Shown here piece after piece: positions 7,746 to 13,999 of a stretch of 25,143 nucleotides of DNA (the stretch's first letter is position 1; each line of letters opens with the position of its first letter). Below the pieces are notes generated by a model that worked only from the letters and a program-made list of their open reading frames with translations, had not been told where the DNA came from and made no database searches. Both the position numbers and the translations under genes were made by a program. This stretch comes from an uncultured Collinsella sp. (GTDB lineage: Bacteria; Actinomycetota; Coriobacteriia; Coriobacteriales; Coriobacteriaceae), in the NCBI GenBank assembly GCA_900547285.1, contig URGF01000009.1, positions 1-25,143 on the forward strand, read 5' to 3'.

Positions 7746-8813
7746 CTATGCCTCGCGCATGAGCTCGACGAGCTTTTGCTTGGTCACCTTGGCCTGCTCG
7801 TTGGCCATATTGCGTTCGTTTCTAAAGGCCGCATCCGCAACGCTCATCAGGTCGGCATCGGAAATCTCGCCAAGGCCCAGCTCCTCGAGCGTCGTCGGCA
7901 GACCGACGCGCTGACAAAACTCGAGCACCTGTTCAAGCTCGGGCGCACGCTCCAGACGAAGCTGGACCACCAGACCAAACGCCACGGCCTCGCCGTGCAT
8001 AGCCTTGCACTCGGGCAAAATCGTCAGGCCGTTGGCGATGGCATGCGCCAACGCCAAGCCACCGCTCTCAAAGCCAACGCCCGAAAGCAGGATGTTGCAC
8101 TCGATCAGGCGCTCAACCGCTGGTGACATGCGACCCTTCTTGAGGTCGCGCTTGGCAGCGACGCCGCATTCCATAAGCGTGTCGTAGCAGGCACGTGCCG
8201 CGACCAGTGCCAAGTGCCCCGGCGCGCCACCGTGCTCGTTCGCGCCTCTCGCCGCGGCGCACGAACGCGCCTCGAAGTACGTTGCCAGCGCATCGCCCAT
8301 ACCAGCGACCGTCATACGCAGTGGGGCCGCCGCGACCACGTTGGTATCGACCACGACCAGGTCCGGATTCTTCTCGAGCATCAGATAGCGATCGAACGAC
8401 CCATCCTCGTGATACAGCACCGAAATCGCGCTGCACGGACCGTCCATCGAAGCCGCCGTGGGGCATACACACAACGGCAGCTCAGCATAAAACGCAACGG
8501 CCTTTGCGATATCGAGCATCTTGCCGCCGCCAATGCCCACCACCATGTCGCAATACTCGGCCTGGGCTTCCTTGGCCATTTCGACAACGGCATCTTCCGT
8601 ACACGGACCGTTGTAAATCTTAAAGAACGGCTCGCTTAGATCTTCATCCAGAAATCCATCGACGATCTGCCTGCACAGCCGATCCTCGGTGCCCTGGTCA
8701 AACAAGACATAGGCAGCGCAGCCCAACCATGACAAATACCTGCCCTGACGCGAAAGTTCGCCCGGCCCCTGAACATACCGGCCGGGACCGCCGTAAACCA
8801 TAGGAAGCGCCAT
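7746..8813 (-). CDS. Glycerol dehydrogenase family protein, divergent paralogue
   Basis: A 355-residue Zn-dependent, NAD-using polyol dehydrogenase of the GldA family. The dinucleotide-binding turn GIGGGKMLD is at 94-101. The metal ligands Asp174 (MGDALATYFEA), His257 (LAHAIANG) and His273 (AMHGEAVAFG) are all present, so it should be an active enzyme. Compared with the neighbouring copy it has SMDGP in place of STDAP in the active-site loop, an RSCAAARGANEHG insert-like loop and a Cys-rich N-terminal region (WLGCAAYVLFDQG in place of the usual ALVIVTP). Substrate may therefore differ from glycerol. The ribosome site AAGGGCGGA is near the ATG at 8813. It is separated from the downstream-facing paralogue by a strong terminator, so the two are probably transcribed separately. 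Confidence 0.88.
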   Translation of the reverse strand: MALPMVYGGPGRYVQGPGELSRQGRYLSWLGCAAYVLFDQGTEDRLCRQIVDGFLDEDLSEPFFKIYNGPCTEDAVVEMAKEAQAEYCDMVVGIGGGKMLDIAKAVAFYAELPLCVCPTAASMDGPCSAISVLYHEDGSFDRYLMLEKNPDLVVVDTNVVAAAPLRMTVAGMGDALATYFEARSCAAARGANEHGGAPGHLALVAARACYDTLMECGVAAKRDLKKGRMSPAVERLIECNILLSGVGFESGGLALAHAIANGLTILPECKAMHGEAVAFGLVVQLRLERAPELEQVLEFCQRVGLPTTLEELGLGEISDADLMSVADAAFRNERNMANEQAKVTKQKLVELMREA

Positions 8814-8844
8814 ACGAGAATCCGCCCTTCATCAAACAATGATT

Positions 8845-8873
8845 GGTGCAAAGTAACCTGACCCCTTTGCACC
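8845..8873. repeat. Hairpin with GGGGTCAGGTTAC core (dispersed-repeat type)
   Basis: GGTGCAAAG (8845-8853) pairs perfectly with CTTTGCACC (8865-8873). Read on the minus strand the loop and inner stem carry GGGGTCAGGTTAC. A related hairpin is at 16184-16220, with the same core, GGGG(T/A)CAGGT, and compensated stem changes. It lies between the second paralogue's terminator and the ribosome site of the first, in its leader. Confidence 0.6.
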
Positions 8874-8878
8874 ATAGC

Positions 8879-8912
8879 AAAAAGGGGCAAAGCCATCTGT
8901 TGGCTTTGCCCC
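8879..8912 (-). terminator. Rho-independent terminator of the second gldA-like gene
   Basis: Minus-strand stem GGGGCAAAGCC / GGCTTTGCCCC (perfect 11 bp, 7-nt loop) followed by five T, starting 15 bases past the stop codon. Confidence 0.92.
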
Positions 8913-8926
8913 TTCCTTAGCTTAGT

Positions 8927-10027
8927 TTACTCATCCATAAGGTAGTAGTGTCCCAGCGCGTCGGCACCCAGGATGGCGTTTGCGACCATCTCGGGCGTCA
9001 CCTCAAACGGCATATTGCACATGGTGTCATCGGGCGCGCAGGCGGCCTCGGCAACAATCATGGCCTGTTCGCGCGTAAGCTCGGCAACGCCAAGTTCCTT
9101 CATCGTGACCGGCAGGCCCAGCTCAATGCAGAAGCCCAAGACTTCCTCGAGTTTCTCAGTCGGAGCATCCTCGAGTACCAGCTGAACGATGGTGCCAAAG
9201 GCGACCTTCTCGCCATGATACATGCCGTGGCACTCGGGCAGCATCGTCAGGCCATTGTGGATGGCATGAGCAGCAGCAAGGCCCGAGCTCTCAAAGCCAA
9301 TGCCCGAAAGCAGCGTATTGGCCTCGATGATATGCTCGACTGCAGGCGTGAGCGCACCCTTCTCCAGCGCGACCTTGGCCTTGACGCCATCGGCCATAAG
9401 CGTCTCGTAGCAGAGCTTGGCGAGCGCCAGACCGGCCATGCCGCCCTTGCCGCCAGCGCAGGTGCCACCGTCGGCATCATGCGTCGCCTGGGCCTCAAAG
9501 TAGGTTGCGAGCGCATCGCCCATACCGGAAACCGTCAGGCGCACCGGGCTCGCCGCGATAACCGTCGTATCCATCAGGACAATGTTGGGGTTTGCCTTAA
9601 GGAAGAGATATTTATCGAACTGGCCATCGTCGGTGTAGAGCACCGAAAGTGCCGAACACGGGGCATCGGTCGAAGCAATGGTGGGGCAAATGATAACCGG
9701 GGACTCCAGGTAATAGGCGACGGCCTTCGCGGTGTCGAGGATCTTGCCGCCACCGACGCCGACGATGATGTCGCAACCGTTGTCGCGAGCGAGCGCAACC
9801 AGGCGATCGACCTCGCCCTTGGAGCACTCGCCGTTAAAGTCCTCAAACAGCAGCTCGGCCTTAGCCTCGGCAAAACCGCCCTCGATCTTGGCACCGACGC
9901 GCTTCTTGCCCGAAGGCGTCACGATGACGAGGGCCTTAGCGCCGAGCGGCTCGACATAGGAGCCGAGCTTGGCGAGCTCGTCCGGACCCTGGATGTACTT
10001 GCTGGGGCTATTGAAAATTGCAGCCAT
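8927..10027 (-). CDS. gldA: Glycerol dehydrogenase
   Basis: Oxidises glycerol to dihydroxyacetone with NAD, or runs in reverse as a redox sink. The 366-residue product is nearly the length of E. coli GldA (367) and keeps its numbering: Zn ligands Asp171 (MGDALATYFEAQ), His254 (AAAHAIHNG) and His271 (MYHGEKVAFG), active-site loop TIASTDAPCSALSV, and nucleotide site GVGGGKILDTAKA. The ATG at 10027 follows a weak GGGAT ribosome site and gives MAAIFNSPSKYIQGPDEL, typical of the family start. Terminators bound it on both sides, so it is likely monocistronic with its promoter just upstream. No dihydroxyacetone kinase genes are in the window. Confidence 0.94.
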   Translation of the reverse strand: MAAIFNSPSKYIQGPDELAKLGSYVEPLGAKALVIVTPSGKKRVGAKIEGGFAEAKAELLFEDFNGECSKGEVDRLVALARDNGCDIIVGVGGGKILDTAKAVAYYLESPVIICPTIASTDAPCSALSVLYTDDGQFDKYLFLKANPNIVLMDTTVIAASPVRLTVSGMGDALATYFEAQATHDADGGTCAGGKGGMAGLALAKLCYETLMADGVKAKVALEKGALTPAVEHIIEANTLLSGIGFESSGLAAAHAIHNGLTMLPECHGMYHGEKVAFGTIVQLVLEDAPTEKLEEVLGFCIELGLPVTMKELGVAELTREQAMIVAEAACAPDDTMCNMPFEVTPEMVANAILGADALGHYYLMDE

Positions 10028-10044
10028 AACTATCCCATTCTCTA

Positions 10045-10088
10045 AAAGAAAAAAGAAAGGGGCTCCGTACAGATACGTGCGGAGCCCC
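10045..10088 (-). terminator. Rho-independent terminator of the Fe-alcohol dehydrogenase gene
   Basis: Minus-strand stem GGGGCTCCG / CGGAGCCCC (9 bp, arms 10080-10088 and 10059-10067) followed by a T-rich run with interspersed C (10058 down to 10045). It begins 22 bases past the stop codon. Confidence 0.93.
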
Positions 10089-10110
10089 TCGTTACGATAA
10101 CAAGAGTCGA

Positions 10111-11334
10111 TTAGAAATCGATGTCGGTGTCATAGTAGCAGGCCTTGAGAATCTTCTCGAAGTCGGCAGCCTTGGTCTCGCGCGGGTTCTCGGGCGTGCA
10201 GGCGTCCTGCTCGGCGTTCGCGGCGATCTCGGGGAGCTTGGCGAGGAACTCCTCCTCGGAAACCATCTGCGGGTTCTCGGCGTCGACCTTCACGCCACCA
10301 TTCGCGTAATCCTTGATGGACTGCGGAATGTTGAGCTGGTCGTTGAGGTCGCGGATCTTCTGGACGAGCGCAGCGATAAGCTCCTCGTTGGTCTCGCCGG
10401 GAAGGTGCAGGATCTCCTTGGCCACGTAAGCGTAACGCTCGGCAGCACGGGGATCCTTGGAGTTCCACTGGATGACCTTGCCCAGGTACATGGCGTTAGC
10501 AGCACCGTGGATGATGTGGCCGTTCTCGAAGGCAGCACCGGTCTTGTGAGCCATGGAGTGAACGATGCCGAGCAGGCCCGAGGAGAAGGCGATACCGGCG
10601 ATGCACTGAGCCTCGTGCATGTGCTGACGGGCCTCATGGTCGCCAGCATAGGACTTGGGCAGCCACTCAACAATCTCGCGGATGCCGTGCAGGGCGTTGG
10701 CATCGGTGAACATAGAGGCGAAGGTGGAAACGTAGGCCTCCATGCAGTGGGTCAGAGCGTCCATGCCGGTGTGAGCGCACAGCTTGGCGGGCATGGTGTA
10801 GGTGAGCTCGGGGTCGACGATGGCGACATCAGGGGTGATGTTGAAGTCGGCCAGCGGGTACTTGATGCCCTTGGCGTAGTCGGTGATGACGGAGAAGGCG
10901 GTAACCTCGGTAGCGGTACCGGAGGTAGAGGAGATGGCGCAGAAGTGAGCCTTCTGACGCAGCTCAGGGAAGCTAAACGGCTGGATGATGTTATCGAAGG
11001 ACTCCTCGGGATACTCGTAGAAGACCCACATGGCCTTAGCGGCATCGATGGGCGAGCCGCCGCCGATGGCGATAATCCAGTCGGGCTCGAACTCGCGCAT
11101 GGCCTCGGCGCCCTTCATGACCGTCTCGATGGACGGATCGGACTCGACGCCCTCGAACAGCTTGACCTCGAAGCCGCCTTCCTTAAGGTCGGCCTCAACG
11201 TCCTGCAGGAACCCGCCGCGGCGCATAGAGCTGCCGCCAGAAACGATGATGGCCTTCTTGCCCTTGAGGTTCTTCACCTCGTGGCGAGCGCCCTCACCAA
11301 AGTACAGATCGCGAGGATTGGTAAAACGTCCCAT
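10111..11334 (-). CDS. Iron-containing alcohol dehydrogenase (butanol/lactaldehyde type)
   Basis: A 407-residue group III alcohol dehydrogenase that reduces aldehydes to alcohols with NAD(P)H. It has the cofactor turn GGGSPIDAAK at about 91-100 and the metal ligands Asp192 and His196 (GMDALTH), His259 (GIVHSMAH), and a histidine in GHIIHGAANA (His273 or His276). The stretch SSTSGTATEVTAFSVITD and the ligand block resemble the alcohol-dehydrogenase half of AdhE and clostridial butanol dehydrogenases. The start at 11334 has AGGAGG 7 bases upstream; 17 further open codons upstream are rich in Arg/Lys and not family-like. It has its own promoter region and terminator. The true substrate (ethanol, butanol, propanediol) is not readable from sequence. 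Confidence 0.93.
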   Translation of the reverse strand: MGRFTNPRDLYFGEGARHEVKNLKGKKAIIVSGGSSMRRGGFLQDVEADLKEGGFEVKLFEGVESDPSIETVMKGAEAMREFEPDWIIAIGGGSPIDAAKAMWVFYEYPEESFDNIIQPFSFPELRQKAHFCAISSTSGTATEVTAFSVITDYAKGIKYPLADFNITPDVAIVDPELTYTMPAKLCAHTGMDALTHCMEAYVSTFASMFTDANALHGIREIVEWLPKSYAGDHEARQHMHEAQCIAGIAFSSGLLGIVHSMAHKTGAAFENGHIIHGAANAMYLGKVIQWNSKDPRAAERYAYVAKEILHLPGETNEELIAALVQKIRDLNDQLNIPQSIKDYANGGVKVDAENPQMVSEEEFLAKLPEIAANAEQDACTPENPRETKAADFEKILKACYYDTDIDF

Positions 11335-11370
11335 ACTGTGCCTCCTAAACAAGCCCCTCTTAGACTTGCG

Positions 11371-11400
11371 TATATAACGGAGCACCCGATTGGCTCCGTT
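11371..11400 (-). promoter_or_regulatory. Promoter and inverted repeat upstream of Fe-alcohol dehydrogenase
   Basis: TATATA (11371-11376) is a minus-strand -10 candidate 37 bases upstream of the start. Immediately upstream of it, in what would be the -35/-10 spacer, lies the inverted repeat AACGGAGC / GCTCCGTT (11376-11383 and 11393-11400). A bound regulator would block polymerase. It is not a Rex site as I know that consensus. Confidence 0.4.
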
Positions 11401-11834
11401 AGGACCGTTTTGCGCGTTGCCGGCGATGACAATGCGCGATGTCTAAACGTCTCAACGCTCAGACAAACACTATTTTACCGTTCTGGTTGGTCAGTTATTC
11501 ACCTAAAGCCGACAATGATGAAACGTTTTTTCTATCCCTGAAGACCCTTGTGGGGCATTCATACTCCCAAGCTGGGCAAACGTTTTATCAAGGTTGACCA
11601 CATATCCCGGGCAGGACTGTGCCCCTCCAAAATACGCCCCGTTCGCCGCCAAAAATCGACCGTTTGCGGCACCGTGATACCACTCAGTCGTCCAAGGTGC
11701 CGACATTTGTGCGACATCCGTCTTCGTGGTGCAAAGGTGCATGTCCAAGTGCGGCACCCCCGGTGTGCCACATGCGGGTAAACTAGAACCTTATATAGAG
11801 ACATTTGAACCCTAACCGCAGCAAAGGAGGCCCC
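11401..11834. other. Long intergenic region between divergent adh and helical-repeat genes
   Basis: I find no credible gene in these 434 bases. Minus-strand translation of about 11503-11757 is open (84 codons) but has no ribosome site and no known motif. The region shows repeated words: AAACGTTTT occurs near 11521 and 11580, and GTGC/GGCAC blocks cluster between 11690 and 11770. GCCGC and GCGGC can pair around 11649-11672. TATATA at 11792-11797, 38 bases before the next start codon, is the best -10 for the plus-strand operon. Confidence 0.4.
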
Positions 11835-12911
11835 ATGGCATTCGATCCCATTCAAGAGGATTGCCATCGCCTCGTTCTTGAGGCCTTGCGCCGCGACAAT
11901 ATTCCGCTCACCGATGGTGCCGCCGTAGAGCGTCTGATGGAACAATTCACCCGCAACCCCGCGCCGCTCATCGTGCACGACCGCGACCGCGCCGGGCATC
12001 TCATTGCCAAGGTGGTCGAGGCTGTCGACTACCGCATTCCCTTTATCCCTGACGATACTCAGGCAGAACAAGAAGAGGCCGCTGCCGAGAACATGCTTCG
12101 CGAGGCGGCCGAGCTCGATCCGACCAACTGGGACGCTCAGCGAATGCTGACCGCCCTCACCGCCAACTCCAACGAGGAGTACGTACAGTATCTGGTGTCC
12201 AAGTGTGACGAAGTGGAGCACGACCTGGCGCTCAAGATTGCCTCGGCGCAGGACCCCTACGAGTGTGAGGCCGCAGGCGACCTGACCCGCCGTCCCTACC
12301 TGCGCTGGCTTGCCGCCCTTGCATCGCGCGCCCTCATTAGCGGCCGCTATCGCATGTCGCTCGAAGCCGCAAACCGCAGCCTGGACTTTGCGCCCAACGA
12401 CCCCGCCGGCGTCCGCCATACCGCGATGCTTGCCATGGCAAAGCTCGAATACCCTGCCGAGGAGCTCAAGCGCTTTCGCTCTGCCCACTCCGTCCCCTAT
12501 CTCGCCAACACGCCGCTGCGCCGTCGTCCCAAGGACGCGGAGCGTGACTTGGACCCGTGGACGCTCATCGCGCTGATGAGCGCTGCCTGGCGCGAGCTGG
12601 ACTACGAGGGTGCCGAGCGCTACTTGCGCATCCTTGCACGCTCGTGTCCGCACGCAGCCGAGGCACTCTACTTCCAAACTGAGTTTCCCGATGGCGTCTA
12701 TGCCCGCGTCAACGTGGGTGTGGGCTCTACCGACGAGCTTGTCCTTGCGCTGTCCGAGGCGACGCCGGTACTGCAGGAGGGCTTGGGCGCCCCCGACAAC
12801 GCCAGCTTCGCCGCCTGGGTCGCCACCAACGATATCGTGCGTTCCCAGATCGACGAGCGCATCCTGCGGGCGGCCGAGCAGGGCCTGCCGTTTAAGGGAG
12901 GAGACCTCTAA
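11835..12911 (+). CDS. Helical-repeat (TPR-like) protein, first of a coupled pair
   Basis: I do not recognise a named family. The 358-residue product looks wholly alpha-helical and soluble, with TPR-like stretches: AAENMLREAAELDPTNWDAQ at about 90-110, GRYRMSLEAANRSLDFAPND, and EGAERYLRILARSCPHAAEA. It has no signal peptide or catalytic motif. The start at 11835 is set by AAAGGAGG 4-5 bases upstream; the frame opens 10 codons earlier without a ribosome site. Its stop overlaps the next start (TAATG), so the two are translationally coupled. The two proteins align over most of their length, which points to tandem duplication. Position ahead of MurT-GatD suggests, but does not prove, a cell-envelope link. 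Confidence 0.75.
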   Translation: MAFDPIQEDCHRLVLEALRRDNIPLTDGAAVERLMEQFTRNPAPLIVHDRDRAGHLIAKVVEAVDYRIPFIPDDTQAEQEEAAAENMLREAAELDPTNWDAQRMLTALTANSNEEYVQYLVSKCDEVEHDLALKIASAQDPYECEAAGDLTRRPYLRWLAALASRALISGRYRMSLEAANRSLDFAPNDPAGVRHTAMLAMAKLEYPAEELKRFRSAHSVPYLANTPLRRRPKDAERDLDPWTLIALMSAAWRELDYEGAERYLRILARSCPHAAEALYFQTEFPDGVYARVNVGVGSTDELVLALSEATPVLQEGLGAPDNASFAAWVATNDIVRSQIDERILRAAEQGLPFKGGDL

Positions 12912-13954
12912 TGGATCCGAGCGTCTACATCCCCGCCTACCTGGAGCGCGCCTACGTTGCGTCGCACCCCGAACTCACCGATGCAGCACGCGAACTTGTC
13001 CATAACGACGTGAGCGTTAACCCTCAAAAGTACGCGCAGACCGAGCATGCGCAGGCGCTGCTTTCCTATGCCGGCGTGCATCGTCATTTGCTCGACGAGC
13101 TCCATCGCATCGAGGACATGGGCAGCGATGAGGAGTTTGAACAGACGCGCAACCGCCTGTTCGACGATATGCGCGATGAGCTGCTCAAGATCGTCCGCGT
13201 CGATGCACTGGCCGTCGACGCGCAGCTGCTCGCCATCATCCTGGCCGACACGCCCGTTGACGCCTGCCTGGGCGACCTAATGAAGCTCGAGGCGACCACG
13301 GCCGATTACCTGCAGCAAAGCGTGCCCGGGTTCGACATGGAGGCCCCACACTACTGGGCCAATAATGTTTTGGCCGACGGTGTCACCGCAGCGGACCTTA
13401 CCGTGAGCGAGCCGGCCCTTATCGGGTGGCTCCACACACTCGAGGCCATCTCGCAGCTGTGCATGGCGAGCGCCCGCTACCGTGCTGCCGCCAACTACGC
13501 CCGCCGCGTCCTTAAGGCAGAAGGCTATCCCACCCGAGCTGCCGGCACCGTGTTGCTCGCTCTCGCTCGCCTGGAAGACCAGGACGGCTTTTTTGCCCTA
13601 GCCCACCAGCTCGAGGAACAGATGGGGGCAGACGCACTCGAAAACTCTCCTTGGTACCTGCTCGCCCGCACGATTCTGCTGTTCAAAACAAACAAGATGC
13701 GCCCGGCGACGCGCGCGCTGCGTGAGTTCGCTAACCGTTGCGAGGGCGGCGCGTTCTTTTTGCTGAACCCCATGTATCAGACACCGTACCTTCCCTGCCG
13801 GCCCGAACCGCACGACCCCTGGGACCTTTCGCATCAGGCAGTTTGGGAAGCCGACGGCATCATCTCGGACACCCCCGACTTTGCCCCCTGGGCCAACGCC
13901 TGCGAAGATGTATCGCAGCTTGCCCAGGAATTTGCGCGCCGTTACGGCTTTTAA
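12911..13954 (+). CDS. Helical-repeat (TPR-like) protein, second of a coupled pair
   Basis: A 347-residue, mostly helical protein of unknown function. Blocks align with the upstream protein: VDAQLLAIILADTPVDACLG with WDAQRMLTALTANSNEEYVQ, ARYRAAANYARRVLKAEGYP with GRYRMSLEAANRSLDFAPND, and SPWYLLARTILLFKTNKMRP with DPWTLIALMSAAWRELDYEG. The ATG shares its A with the upstream stop, and GGGAGGAG lies just ahead, so start choice is firm. The C-terminal part (PCRPEPHDPWDLSHQAVWEA) is Pro/Trp-rich and differs from its partner. The following MurT-GatD gene starts 46 bases after the stop and is probably in the same operon. Confidence 0.75.
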   Translation: MDPSVYIPAYLERAYVASHPELTDAARELVHNDVSVNPQKYAQTEHAQALLSYAGVHRHLLDELHRIEDMGSDEEFEQTRNRLFDDMRDELLKIVRVDALAVDAQLLAIILADTPVDACLGDLMKLEATTADYLQQSVPGFDMEAPHYWANNVLADGVTAADLTVSEPALIGWLHTLEAISQLCMASARYRAAANYARRVLKAEGYPTRAAGTVLLALARLEDQDGFFALAHQLEEQMGADALENSPWYLLARTILLFKTNKMRPATRALREFANRCEGGAFFLLNPMYQTPYLPCRPEPHDPWDLSHQAVWEADGIISDTPDFAPWANACEDVSQLAQEFARRYGF

Positions 13955-13999
13955 CGGCGCAAACGCCACGACCATGTCATTCACGTTAGGAACGGCTTC

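Noticed and set aside
11503..11757. An 84-codon minus-strand frame in the adh/repeat-protein gap
   Set aside because: No ribosome site, no recognisable motif and it covers word-repetitive DNA; kept only as an intergenic note.
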